The notes under the pieces: generated by a model
The model's database searches: none
Seen by the model: the letters and a program-made list of their open reading frames with translations, nothing else
What the model was told of the DNA's origin: nothing
In this document: positions 37,932 to 46,256 of the stretch, piece after piece
How positions within the stretch are numbered: the first letter of the stretch is position 1
Layout of the letters: each line of letters opens with the position of its first letter
Source of the DNA: Actinomycetospora sp. NBRC 106375
GTDB taxonomy: Bacteria; Actinomycetota; Actinomycetes; Mycobacteriales; Pseudonocardiaceae
Length of the DNA: 64,000 nucleotides
Assembly (NCBI RefSeq): GCF_030269665.1
Contig: NZ_BSTS01000010.1
Span: forward strand, 124,001 to 188,000
Reading direction: 5' to 3'
Made by a program: the position numbers and the translations under genes

Positions 37932-38966
37932 GTGACGGTCGCTCCCAGCCAAGATCCGTCGAGCCCGCGGAAGATGTTGCGGCTCGAGGTCCGCAACTCC
38001 CAGACGCCCATCGAGCGCAAGCCGGAGTGGATCCGGACGCGCGTGGCCACCGGACCCAACTTCACCGAGCTCAAGGGCCTGGTGAAGGGCGCCGGTCTCG
38101 CCACCGTGTGCGAGGAGGCCGGCTGCCCGAACATCTTCGAGTGCTGGGAGGACCGCGAGGCCACCTTCCTCATCGGCGGCGAGCAGTGCACCCGCCGGTG
38201 CGACTTCTGCCAGATCGACACGGGCAAGCCCTCGCCGCTGGACACGATGGAGCCGCGGAAGGTCGCCGAGTCGGTCCGGCAGATGGGCCTGCGCTACTCG
38301 ACGATCACCGGCGTCGCGCGCGACGACCTCGACGACGGCGGCGCGTGGCTGTACGCCGAGACCGTGCGCCAGGTCCACGAGCTCAACCCGGGCACCGGTG
38401 TGGAGCTGCTCATCCCCGACTTCGACGGGCGTGACGAGCAGCTCGGGCCGGTGTTCGACGCCGCCCCCGAGGTGCTCGCGCACAACCTCGAGACCGTGCC
38501 GCGCATCTTCCGCCGCATCCGTCCGGGGTTCCGCTACGAGCGGTCCCTCGACGTGATCCGGAAGGCTCGCGCGGCCGGTCTCGTCACCAAGTCGAACCTC
38601 ATCCTCGGCATGGGCGAGACCCCCGAGGAGGTCACCGCGGCGATGCAGGACCTGGTCGACGCCGGCTGCGAGCTGCTGACGCTCACGCAGTACCTGCGCC
38701 CGAGCCTGCGCCACCACCCCGTGGAGCGGTGGGTCAAGCCCGAGGAGTTCGTCGAGCACCGCGACGCGGCGCTCGCCATGGGTTTCCCCGGCGTCATGGC
38801 CGGCCCGCTGGTGCGCTCCTCGTACCGCGCCGGCCGGCTCTACGCGCAGGCCAAGCTCGCCCGCGGCGAGGAGCTGCCCGCGGGCATGGCGGAGCTCGCC
38901 GAGGAGGGCCCGGCCCGCCAGGAGGTCGGCGAGGTGCTGGCCCGCACGGGCCGCACGCACGGCTGA
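37932..38966 (+). CDS. lipA: lipoyl synthase
   Basis: 344 residues, radical-SAM enzyme that inserts two sulfur atoms into protein-bound octanoyl groups. Both cluster motifs are intact: auxiliary [13 protein letters not shown] (about 53-65) and radical-SAM CTRRCDFCQ (about 84-92). C-terminal RSSYRAG provides the third-cluster Ser motif. GTG start at 37932 agrees with the leaderless promoter. Belongs functionally with lipB and the E2 gene upstream. Followed 31 bp later by the DUF4191 gene, which has its own leaderless promoter. Confidence 0.96.
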   Translation: MTVAPSQDPSSPRKMLRLEVRNSQTPIERKPEWIRTRVATGPNFTELKGLVKGAGLATVCEEAGCPNIFECWEDREATFLIGGEQCTRRCDFCQIDTGKPSPLDTMEPRKVAESVRQMGLRYSTITGVARDDLDDGGAWLYAETVRQVHELNPGTGVELLIPDFDGRDEQLGPVFDAAPEVLAHNLETVPRIFRRIRPGFRYERSLDVIRKARAAGLVTKSNLILGMGETPEEVTAAMQDLVDAGCELLTLTQYLRPSLRHHPVERWVKPEEFVEHRDAALAMGFPGVMAGPLVRSSYRAGRLYAQAKLARGEELPAGMAELAEEGPARQEVGEVLARTGRTHG

Positions 38967-38984
38967 CGTCATGCCCCCGTAGGG

Positions 38985-38990
38985 CAGAAT
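38985..38990 (+). promoter_or_regulatory. -10 element CAGAAT, predicted leaderless start
   Basis: CAGAAT is 7 nt before the ATG at 38998. Confidence 0.5.
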
Positions 38991-38997
38991 GGGACGC

Positions 38998-39750
38998 ATG
39001 GCGAAGCAGGGCTCCGGCGCGGCGAGCAAGGAAGAGAAGAAGGCCGCGAAGCAGGCGGCGCGGGCGGCGCGCAAGGAGCGGTTCAGCCAGATCTGGCAGG
39101 CGTTCCAGATGCAGCGCAAGGAGGACAAGGCCCTCCTGCCGCTGATGATCGGCGCGGTCGTCGTCACGGCGGCCGTGCTGTTCGGCATCGGCCTGCTCAT
39201 CGGCCAGCAGTGGTTCCTGCTGCCCACCGGCATCCTGCTCGGCGTCCTCCTCGCGGTGATCATCTTCGGGCGCCGCGTGCAGCGGAACGTCTACGCGAAG
39301 GCCAACGGCCAGCCCGGCGCGGCCGGCTGGGCGCTCGACACCATGCGCGGGCAGTGGCGCGTCACCCAGGCCGTCGCGGGCACCACGCAGCTCGACGCCG
39401 TGCACCGCGTCATCGGCCGGCCGGGCGTGATCCTCGTGGCCGAGGGCGCCCCGCACCGCACGAAGAGCCTCGTCGCCCAGGAGAAGAAGCGCGTCTCCCG
39501 CATCATCGGGCAGGTGCCGATCTACGAGATCTCCGTGGGCGAGGAGGAGGGCCAGGTGCCGCTGGCCAAGCTCCAGCGCCACGTCACCAAGCTGCCGCGC
39601 AACATCGACAAGGACCAGATGGACACCGTCGAGAAGCGGCTCGCGGCGCTCGCCAACCGCGGCGGCCCGGCCGTGCCCAAGGGGCCGGTGCCGAAGAACG
39701 CCCAGCAGATGAAGGGCATGCAGCGCACGGCCCGCCGCGGCGGCCGCTGA
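38998..39750 (+). CDS. DUF4191 membrane protein
   Basis: 250 residues. Lys/Ala-rich N-terminus (SKEEKKAAKQAARAARKERF), two close membrane helices (LPLMIGAVVVTAAVLFGIGL and FLLPTGILLGVLLAVIIFGR), then a cytosolic domain with VIGRPGVILVAEGAPHRTKS. This is the conserved actinobacterial family at the Rv2219 position; function unknown. ATG at 38998 rather than an upstream in-frame ATG nine nt earlier, because of the promoter spacing. It converges on the RDD gene (9 bp between stops). Confidence 0.88.
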   Translation: MAKQGSGAASKEEKKAAKQAARAARKERFSQIWQAFQMQRKEDKALLPLMIGAVVVTAAVLFGIGLLIGQQWFLLPTGILLGVLLAVIIFGRRVQRNVYAKANGQPGAAGWALDTMRGQWRVTQAVAGTTQLDAVHRVIGRPGVILVAEGAPHRTKSLVAQEKKRVSRIIGQVPIYEISVGEEEGQVPLAKLQRHVTKLPRNIDKDQMDTVEKRLAALANRGGPAVPKGPVPKNAQQMKGMQRTARRGGR

Positions 39751-39759
39751 GCAGGCCCG

Positions 39760-40275
39760 CTACCGGGTCCGCACCACGACGGTGCGGCTGGCGCGGTCCT
39801 GGATGCCACGCGCGTCACGGTCGACGATCAGCGCGGGGATCACGAAGAACACCGAGAAGGTGCGCACCACCGTCCAGAGCAGGCCCACACCGGCGGACCC
39901 CGGGCGGTCGAGGCGCACCACGCGCAGGCCCAGCAGCGCCATGGCCGGGGTGGTCCCGACCACCGCCACCGGCACGATCATGATGATCGCCCAGGTCAGC
40001 AGGCTCCAGTTCTGCGGCAGCGCCGGGTAGGTGAAGATCGCGGCGAGCAGGCCCGCCAGCACGGCGTCGAGGACGAACTGCCCGCAGCGGCGCGCGAGCG
40101 TGGCCACCGAGCCCGGCCCGCTCTCGGGCAGACCGAAGCGCTCCCCCGGGTAGGCCGGGACCGTGTCGTCGTCGCGGCCGGTGGGGCGCCGCGTGTCGAC
40201 GGGACGCTCCGGAGCGGCGTTCCCCGCGGTGGGACGCACGTCGCCGCCGGTGAGCCATTCACGAAACCACGACAC
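39760..40275 (-). CDS. RDD family membrane protein
   Basis: 171 residues. Pro/Arg-rich cytosolic N-terminus, then three hydrophobic segments (FVLDAVLAGLLAAIFTYPAL, LTWAIIMIVPVAVVGTTPAM and VVRTFSVFFVIPALIVD) and the RDD signature positions Arg-Asp-Asp-like in RRCGQFVLDAVLAG and DRDARGIQDRASRT. Function unknown for the family; some members are proposed as ion transporters. Position matches Rv2219A. Divergent from glnA; the 241-bp gap holds the GlnR box. Confidence 0.82.
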   Translation of the reverse strand: MSWFREWLTGGDVRPTAGNAAPERPVDTRRPTGRDDDTVPAYPGERFGLPESGPGSVATLARRCGQFVLDAVLAGLLAAIFTYPALPQNWSLLTWAIIMIVPVAVVGTTPAMALLGLRVVRLDRPGSAGVGLLWTVVRTFSVFFVIPALIVDRDARGIQDRASRTVVVRTR

Positions 40276-40351
40276 CGTGACAGGCTACGGCTGGCCGAGC
40301 GGGACGGCGGGCGGGACGGCGCTGCGTCGTCGACCGAGCACCCAGCGCTCG

Positions 40352-40389
40352 TTAACTGCTGTGAAACATGCTGGTGACGGCCGAGCAAC
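40352..40389 (+). promoter_or_regulatory. two-copy GlnR box before glnA
   Basis: TTAAC-n6-GAAAC-n6-GTGAC-n6-GCAAC, with every spacer exactly 6 nt. This is the a1-b1-a2-b2 layout of actinobacterial GlnR boxes (consensus GTnAC-n6-GAAAC repeated), with one mismatch in a1 and one in b2. It ends 10 bp before the -10 at 40400, so it covers the -35 region. Confidence 0.82.
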
Positions 40390-40399
40390 AGCACCGACC

Positions 40400-40405
40400 T
40401 AGCGT
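40400..40405 (+). promoter_or_regulatory. -10 element TAGCGT for glnA
   Basis: TAGCGT directly downstream of the GlnR box; the transcript would start near 40412, about 105 nt before the GTG. Confidence 0.5.
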
Positions 40406-40516
40406 CGGGATCACCCGGACCGGTCACGGTCGACGCCCCCGATCAGTGGGTACGGTGCGACCCGCTGACCACCGACCCCCGTCGTCCCCGGCAAGCGTGT
40501 GAAGGAGCCACCGAGG

Positions 40517-41938
40517 GTGTTCAACAATCAGGACGAGGTCTTCAAGTACATCTCCGACGAGGGGGTGAAGTACGTCGACGTCCGCTTCTGCGACCTGCCG
40601 GGGCAGATGCAGCACTTCACCGTGCCGGCGTCGGAGTTCAAGGAGAGCGTCTTCACCGACGGTCTGGCCTTCGACGGCTCGTCGATCACCGGGTTCCAGA
40701 GCATCAACGAGTCGGACATGACGCTGCTGCCCGACGTGGCGACGTCGCGCATCGACCCGTTCCGGGCCCAGAAGACCCTGAACGTCAACTTCTTCGTGCA
40801 CGACCCGCTGACACTCGAGGCCTACAGCCGCGACCCGCGCAACGTCGCCCGTAAGGCCGAGAAGTTCCTCTCGACCGTCGACGTCGCGGACACCTGCTTC
40901 TTCGGTCCCGAGGCGGAGTTCTACATCTTCGACTCGATCCGCTACGACTCGAAGCCGAACGGCACGTTCTACGAGGTCGACTCGATCGAGGGCGCCTGGA
41001 ACGCCGGCCGTGACGAGCCGGGCGGCAACAAGGGCAACAAGATCGCCTTCAAGGGCGGCTACTTCCCGGTCGAGCCCACCGACCAGAGCTCCGACCTGCG
41101 CGCCGCGATCGGCACCAACCTCATCAACGCCGGCTTCGAGCTCGAGAAGCTGCACCACGAGGTCGGCACCGGCGGCCAGGCCGAGATCAACTACAAGTTC
41201 AACACGCTGCTGCACGCCGCGGACGACCTGCAGCTGTTCAAGTACATCGTCAAGAACACGGCAGCCCAGGCCGGCAAGACCGTGACCTTCATGCCGAAGC
41301 CGCTCGCGGGCGACAACGGCTCGGGCATGCACTGCCACCAGTCGCTGTTCAAGGGCGGCGAGCCGCTGTTCTACGACGCCAACGGCTACGCGGGCCTGTC
41401 GGACATGGGCCGCCACTACATCGGCGGCATCCTGCACCACGCCCCCTCGCTCGTCGCGTTCACCAACGCCACGGCGAACTCGTACCACCGCCTGGTGCCC
41501 GGCTTCGAGGCCCCGATCAACCTGGTCTACTCGAACCGCAACCGCTCGGCGTGCGTCCGCATCCCGATCACCGGTGACAACCCGAAGGCCAAGCGCCTCG
41601 AGTTCCGCTGCCCCGACTCGTCGGGCAACCCGTACCTGGCCTTCGCCGCCATGATGATGGCGGGCCTCGACGGCATCCGGAACAAGATCGAGCCGCCGAC
41701 GCCGGTCGACAAGGACCTCTACGAGCTCCCGCCCGAGGAGGCCGCCAACATCGCGCAGGTCCCGGCCAGCCTGGACGCCGCGGTGAACAACCTCGAGGCC
41801 GACCACGACTACCTGCTCGAGGGCGGCGTCTTCACGTCCGACCTCATCGAGAAGTGGGTCGAGCTCAAGCGCGACGACGTGACGGGCCTGCGCCTGCGGC
41901 CGCACCCGTACGAGTTCGAGCTGTACTACAACTGCTGA
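40517..41938 (+). CDS. glnA: glutamine synthetase type I
   Basis: 473 residues, cytoplasmic dodecameric enzyme for ammonium assimilation. Motifs: [29 protein letters not shown], the ATP-site [29 protein letters not shown] and, near 395, [11 protein letters not shown], whose Tyr is the adenylylation site. Start GTG (VFNNQDEVF) has AAGGAG 9 nt upstream; a GTG 18 nt earlier lies over that site. Regulated transcriptionally through the GlnR box and, by the presence of the Tyr and of glnE nearby, by reversible adenylylation. Followed by a terminator. Confidence 0.97.
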   Translation: MFNNQDEVFKYISDEGVKYVDVRFCDLPGQMQHFTVPASEFKESVFTDGLAFDGSSITGFQSINESDMTLLPDVATSRIDPFRAQKTLNVNFFVHDPLTLEAYSRDPRNVARKAEKFLSTVDVADTCFFGPEAEFYIFDSIRYDSKPNGTFYEVDSIEGAWNAGRDEPGGNKGNKIAFKGGYFPVEPTDQSSDLRAAIGTNLINAGFELEKLHHEVGTGGQAEINYKFNTLLHAADDLQLFKYIVKNTAAQAGKTVTFMPKPLAGDNGSGMHCHQSLFKGGEPLFYDANGYAGLSDMGRHYIGGILHHAPSLVAFTNATANSYHRLVPGFEAPINLVYSNRNRSACVRIPITGDNPKAKRLEFRCPDSSGNPYLAFAAMMMAGLDGIRNKIEPPTPVDKDLYELPPEEAANIAQVPASLDAAVNNLEADHDYLLEGGVFTSDLIEKWVELKRDDVTGLRLRPHPYEFELYYNC

Positions 41939-41954
41939 GCCCTCAGCGGTCTGC

Positions 41955-41990
41955 GACGGCCCGGTACCCCACGCGGGGTGCCGGGCCGTC
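41955..41990 (+). terminator. terminator hairpin after glnA
   Basis: GACGGCCCGGTACCCC, loop acgc, GGGGTGCCGGGCCGTC: 16-bp stem with a single wobble, 16 nt after the glnA stop; it also lies just past the minus-strand gene that ends at 42006. Confidence 0.78.
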
Positions 41991-42005
41991 GTGCGTCTCC
42001 CGGGC

Positions 42006-42227
42006 CTAGAACTGCTGCTTGGGCGGCACGTTCGACCGGACCCGCAGCATCGCCACGGTGACGACGACCGAGCCGATCGCCCCGAGGACGAAGAGGACGA
42101 TCCCGATCTCCGGGCTGACCGTGAAGATCAGCGCGAGGCCGGCGAGGAGCACCACGGCACTGATCACCCAGCCGGTGACGCAGCCGCGGATCGTGGTGAG
42201 ACCGAGGGCCGAGAACATGCCCACCAT
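42006..42227 (-). CDS. small two-helix membrane protein
   Basis: 73 residues with two hydrophobic stretches, VTGWVISAVVLLAGLALIF and IGIVLFVLGAIGSVVVTVAM, and a short basic tail. No family recognised. It is 12 bp downstream of another small gene on the same strand and likely co-transcribed. The ATG has only GGAA upstream; a second Met at residue 4 is possible. The codon pattern and membrane profile support a real gene. Confidence 0.65.
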   Translation of the reverse strand: MVGMFSALGLTTIRGCVTGWVISAVVLLAGLALIFTVSPEIGIVLFVLGAIGSVVVTVAMLRVRSNVPPKQQF

Positions 42228-42239
42228 GCTTCCACGCGC

Positions 42240-42566
42240 TCAGGGTGACCGGCGGTCCGGCACGTCCTCGCGTGGGGACAGCGCCGCCGCCACGACGTAC
42301 TGGTAGACGTAACGGATCTCCTCGCCGCGCCGGACGGGCAGGCAGACCCACCCCACCCACTCCCCCGTCGTCGTGCGGCGCCACCCCAGCAGCTCGCCGG
42401 GCACGCGGCTCTGGAGGTCGACGCCCTCGGGCATCGGCCGCACCGGCCGGTCCGGCGGACGCGGGTAGGCGACGGCGAGGTCGACCCAGACACGCTTGAC
42501 CTCGTCGCGCTGCAGCGCGCCGGACCGGTCGTTGCGGCGCTGCGCCGGACCCCGCTCGTCGAACAC
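42240..42566 (-). CDS. small hypothetical protein
   Basis: About 108 residues from a GTG at 42566. The core is WVDLAVAYPRPPDRPV, then a Trp-rich GELLGWRRTTTGEWVGWVCL and EEIRYVYQYVVAAALSPRED, which looks like a small beta fold. No family assigned. The start is uncertain: the next in-frame candidate is a CTG before the EVKRVWVDL segment. Located upstream of the two-helix membrane protein on the same strand, so the two may form a small operon. Kept because the composition is protein-like in the lower two-thirds. Confidence 0.5.
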   Translation of the reverse strand: MFDERGPAQRRNDRSGALQRDEVKRVWVDLAVAYPRPPDRPVRPMPEGVDLQSRVPGELLGWRRTTTGEWVGWVCLPVRRGEEIRYVYQYVVAAALSPREDVPDRRSP

Positions 42567-42904
42567 GTGTTCGATGGTCGGGGATGAGCGTTCCGGACGC
42601 CACCCACACGACCGTGCGTGTCCGGAGATCGCGGCACACCTCACGTCGCCGGTCCACCACGGACGCACGCGCCGACCGGACCGTCGACAGGCAGGATCCG
42701 GAATGACGAGAGAGATCAGGAGCACGTCATCCACGGCGTCCGCGCGCCGGAGGTGCACCACGCGCTCGTGATCTCGCGAGGGCGTCGTGACCATCCCGGC
42801 GCGTTCCGCGCGGTACGCGCCCCTCGCCCGTGCTGTCGACCGACGGTGCCCTCCGCTCGGAACCAGCAGGACCACGCGCGACCTCACCGCGCTCGCCCGC
42901 CGAC
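42567..42904. other. 338-bp gap between glnE and a small gene
   Basis: No convincing reading frame, hairpin or known site seen. It would hold the promoter of the two small minus-strand genes; CCTGCCTGTCG / CAGGATCC sequences near 42693 are the only faint candidates. Confidence 0.3.
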
Positions 42905-45900
42905 TCAGTCCACCAGGTAGAAGATCCGGTCGACGACGGCGCGGGCGCGGCGGGTGACGCGGCGGTACTCGTCGAGGAACTCGCCGGGATCGGCGTCCGG
43001 GTCGTGCCCCAGCGCCGCGGCGACGGCGGCGAGGTCGCGGCCCGAGTGGGGCACCTCGTCGGTGGGCCGCCCGCGCACGAGCGTCGCGGCGGCGCGGGCG
43101 TGGGTCGCCATGGTCCAGCCGGCCGCGAGCGCCTCGGCGTCGGGAGGCTCGACGAGGCCGGCCTTCGCCGCCGCGTCGAGGGCCTCGAGCGTCGAGGGCG
43201 TGCGCAGCGACGACACCGCCCCGGCGTGCTGGAGCTGCAGCAGCTGCACGGTCCACTCGACGTCGGAGAGCCCGCCGGTGCCCAGCTTGGTGTGCAGGGC
43301 CTTGTCGGCCCGGCGCGGCAGCCGCTCGTTGTCGACGCGGGCCTTGATCCGCCGGATCTCGATCGCCTTCTCGTCGGGGAGCCCGCCGTCCGGGTAGCGG
43401 TAGGCGTCGATCGCCGCGACGAACGCCGCGCCGAGGGCCTCGTCGCCCGCGACGGGACGGGCGCGCAGGAGCGCCTGGTACTCCCACGTGTCGGCGAGCT
43501 TCGCGTAGTACTGCCGGTAGGAGTCCAGCGTCCGCACGAGCGGCCCGCCGCGGCCCTCGGGACGGAGCTTGGTGTCGACCTCGAGCGGCGGGTCGGGGCT
43601 CGGCGCGCCCAGGGCGGCGACGGCGGCCTCGGCGACGGCCTTGGCGTAGCGGACGGCCTCGGTGTCCTCGACACCCTCGGCCGGCTCGCACACGAACAGC
43701 ACGTCGGCGTCCGAGGAGTAGCCGAGCTCGGCCCCGCCGAGGCGCCCCATCCCGATCACGGCGATGCGGGCGGGCGCCGGGCCGTCGCCGGCCTGCCCGC
43801 GCTCGGCGGCGGCGAGCGCGGCCTGGAGCACGGCGACCCAGATGCTGGACAGCGCCCCGCACACCGCGGGCACGTCGAGCAGCCCGAGGAGGTCGGCGCA
43901 GGCGACGCGGACGAGCTCGATCCGGCGCATGGAGCGCCCGACCTGCCCGGCCGACTCCGGGTCGGTGTGCCGCCCGACGGCGTTGCGCAGCGAGGCGGCG
44001 ACCTCCTCGGGGCGGCGGGCGACGAGCTCGGCGTTCGGCCCGTCGCCGGCGAGCAGGCGCAGCACCTCCGGCGTGCGCGGCATCATCTCCGCGACCCAGC
44101 GCGAGGTGCCGAGCACCCGCATCAGCCGCTCGGCGGCCACGCCCTCGTCGCGCAGGTAGCCCAGGAACCACGGGGTGTCGGCGAGCGCCTCGGACACCTT
44201 GCGGTAGGCGAGCAGCCCGTGGTCGGGGTCGGCGGTGTGCCCGAGCTCGTCGAGCAGCACCGGCAGCAGGGCCCGCTGGATGCGGCTCGCCCGGCTCACC
44301 CCGCCGATCAGCGCCTGCAGGTGGCCCAGCGCGCCCTGCGGCGACGTCCACCCGAGCGCCTTGAGCCGGCGCATCGCCGACTCCGAGGTCAGCACGAGGT
44401 CCTCGCCCGGCACGCGGGCCACCGACTCGAGCAGCGGGCGGTAGAAGAGCTTCTCGTGCAGCCGCCGCACGCGCACCGTGTGCCGCGAGCGCTCGTGCTG
44501 GAGCACGCCGACCGCGTCGCGGGACCCGTCGGGGCGCAGCTTGGCGGCCCGGGCGAGCCAGCGCAGGCCGGCGGTGTCGTCGTCGGGCGGGAAGAGGTGG
44601 GTGCGGCGCATCTTCTGCAGCTGCACGCGGTGCTCGAGCATCCGCAGGAACCGGTACGACGCAGCGAGGTTGGCGGCGTCGTCGCGCCCGACGTAGCCGC
44701 CGTCGGCCAGCGCGGCCAGGGCCTCGAGGGTGTTCTGGCTGCGGATCGACTCGTCGCCGCGGCCGTGCACCAGCTGGAGCATCTGCACGGCGAACTCGAC
44801 GTCGCGCAGCCCGCCGCGCCCGAGCTTGATCTCGCGGTCGGCGTGGTCGGCGCGGATGTGGTCCTCGACGCGCCGGCGCATGGCCCGGACGTCGGCGACG
44901 AAGTCGTCGCGGTCGGCGGCGCTCCACACCATGGGGTCGAGCGCCTCGCAGTACTGCCGCGCGAGCTCCTCGTCGCCGGCCACCGGACGGGCCTTGAGCA
45001 GCGCCTGGAACTCCCAGGTCTTCGCCCAGCGCCGGTAGTAGGACACGTGCCCGTCGAGCGTGCGCACGAGCGCGCCCTGCCGGCCCTCGGGGCGCAGGTT
45101 GGCGTCGACCTCGAGGAAGGCCTCGGTGGCGACGCGCATCATCGTCGAGGCGAGCCGGGTGGCGACGTCGGTGGCGCCCTCGGCCACGAAGATCACGTCG
45201 ATGTCGCTGACGTAGTTGAGCTCGCGGCCGCCGCACTTGCCCATCCCGATCACGGCGAGCCGGCACGGCAGCGGATCGCCGGGCTCGCGGCCGTCCTTGC
45301 TCCCCAGCGCGTCAGCGACCGTCGCGTCGGCGACGGCCAGCGACGCCCGCAGCCCCGCGGCGGCGAGGTCGGCGAGCTGCGCGGCGACGACCTCGACGGG
45401 CACGACCGGGAGGTCCGGCTCGCAGACCGACTGCAGGTCGGCGGCGGCGAGCGCGAGGACCTCGTCGCGGTAGGCCAGGCGCAGCACGCCGATCCCGGCC
45501 GGCTCGAGCACGGTCGCCCAGGGATCGTCGACGGACGCCCCCACCGCCCCCAGCAGCGTCGCCGTCCGCTCTGCGAGGTCGGGCAGCTGGGACGCGTCGT
45601 AGGTCCGGCCCGGGGTGCCCTCGCTGCGCAGCGTGCGCCAGCGCTCGGGATGGGCGACGAGGTGGTCGCCGAGCGCGGTCGACCCGCCCAGGACGCCGAA
45701 CAGCCGTCCCCGCAGGCCCTGATCGCAGCGCAGCGCCTCGACGAGCGCGCCCCACTCGGTCTCGCCGAGCGCCTCGCGCAGCCGCTCGAGGGCCAGCAGG
45801 GCGAGGTCCGGATCGGGGCTGCGCGCCAGCGCCCACACGGTGGGCTCGGCGTCCGCCGTCGGCGCGTCGCCGTCCCACCACCCCAGGGCGGCGAGCCGCG

Positions 45901-45988
45901 GGCCGGCGTCCGGGTCGGTGAGCCCGAGTCGCGCCGGGGCCCGCCCCGTGCGGTCGCGGCGCCGGCTCGACATCGCGGACTCGGTCAT
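42905..45988 (-). CDS. glnE: bifunctional glutamine-synthetase adenylyltransferase/deadenylase
   Basis: About 1027 residues. Two nucleotidyltransferase halves: GMGKCGGRELNYVSDIDVIF (about 250-270) in the N-terminal deadenylylating half and GMGRLGGAELGYSSDADVLF (about 750-770) in the C-terminal adenylylating half. GlnE adds or removes AMP on the Tyr of GlnA. ATG at 45988 chosen; a second in-frame ATG is 15 nt inside. AATCCT 6 nt upstream suggests a leaderless start. It sits between glnA and glnA2, both of which are glutamine synthetases, as in mycobacteria (Rv2221c). Confidence 0.95.
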   Translation of the reverse strand: MTESAMSSRRRDRTGRAPARLGLTDPDAGPRLAALGWWDGDAPTADAEPTVWALARSPDPDLALLALERLREALGETEWGALVEALRCDQGLRGRLFGVLGGSTALGDHLVAHPERWRTLRSEGTPGRTYDASQLPDLAERTATLLGAVGASVDDPWATVLEPAGIGVLRLAYRDEVLALAAADLQSVCEPDLPVVPVEVVAAQLADLAAAGLRASLAVADATVADALGSKDGREPGDPLPCRLAVIGMGKCGGRELNYVSDIDVIFVAEGATDVATRLASTMMRVATEAFLEVDANLRPEGRQGALVRTLDGHVSYYRRWAKTWEFQALLKARPVAGDEELARQYCEALDPMVWSAADRDDFVADVRAMRRRVEDHIRADHADREIKLGRGGLRDVEFAVQMLQLVHGRGDESIRSQNTLEALAALADGGYVGRDDAANLAASYRFLRMLEHRVQLQKMRRTHLFPPDDDTAGLRWLARAAKLRPDGSRDAVGVLQHERSRHTVRVRRLHEKLFYRPLLESVARVPGEDLVLTSESAMRRLKALGWTSPQGALGHLQALIGGVSRASRIQRALLPVLLDELGHTADPDHGLLAYRKVSEALADTPWFLGYLRDEGVAAERLMRVLGTSRWVAEMMPRTPEVLRLLAGDGPNAELVARRPEEVAASLRNAVGRHTDPESAGQVGRSMRRIELVRVACADLLGLLDVPAVCGALSSIWVAVLQAALAAAERGQAGDGPAPARIAVIGMGRLGGAELGYSSDADVLFVCEPAEGVEDTEAVRYAKAVAEAAVAALGAPSPDPPLEVDTKLRPEGRGGPLVRTLDSYRQYYAKLADTWEYQALLRARPVAGDEALGAAFVAAIDAYRYPDGGLPDEKAIEIRRIKARVDNERLPRRADKALHTKLGTGGLSDVEWTVQLLQLQHAGAVSSLRTPSTLEALDAAAKAGLVEPPDAEALAAGWTMATHARAAATLVRGRPTDEVPHSGRDLAAVAAALGHDPDADPGEFLDEYRRVTRRARAVVDRIFYLVD

Positions 45989-45994
45989 GCCCCG

Positions 45995-46000
45995 AGGATT
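45995..46000 (-). promoter_or_regulatory. -10 element AATCCT for glnE, predicted leaderless
   Basis: Minus-strand AATCCT, 6 nt before the ATG at 45988. Fits the A at position 2 and T at position 6 seen at other starts here. Confidence 0.4.
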
Positions 46001-46032
46001 CCAGCTCGCGACGCCGCGGGCCCGTCCGCTGG

Positions 46033-46038
46033 CAGGAT
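46033..46038 (+). promoter_or_regulatory. -10 element CAGGAT, predicted leaderless start
   Basis: CAGGAT is 8 nt before the ATG at 46047. Confidence 0.4.
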
Positions 46039-46046
46039 CGGCGGAC

Positions 46047-46256
46047 ATGCAGCGCTTCGAGTACAAGGTCGTCCAGCTCCGCGAGAGCCTCATGGGCGGC
46101 AAGCTCTCCGACGACAAGCTCGAGAAGGTCCTCAACGCCGAGGCCGCCGACGGCTGGCAGCTCCGGACGATCACCAGCGCCGACGTCAAGGGCCGCATCG
46201 GGCCGGGCGGCGTCGACGGGCTGCTGGTGACGTTCGAGCGCCCGGTCCAGCGCTAG
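46047..46256 (+). CDS. DUF4177 small protein
   Basis: 69 residues. MQRFEYKVVQLRESLMGGKL followed by AADGWQLRTITSADV and a final LLVTFERPV fits the DUF4177 fold, a small beta-alpha protein of unknown function. It lies between divergent glnE and convergent glnA2. Its TAG stop and the glnA2 stop share the same CTAG (46253-46256), so the two genes overlap by 3 bp end to end. Confidence 0.85.
   Translation: MQRFEYKVVQLRESLMGGKLSDDKLEKVLNAEAADGWQLRTITSADVKGRIGPGGVDGLLVTFERPVQR

Noticed and set aside
42240-45266. 1008-codon minus frame across glnE
   Set aside because: Upper part is a shifted frame of glnE and Arg/Pro-rich; only the last ~108 codons, after the glnE end, look protein-like and are kept.
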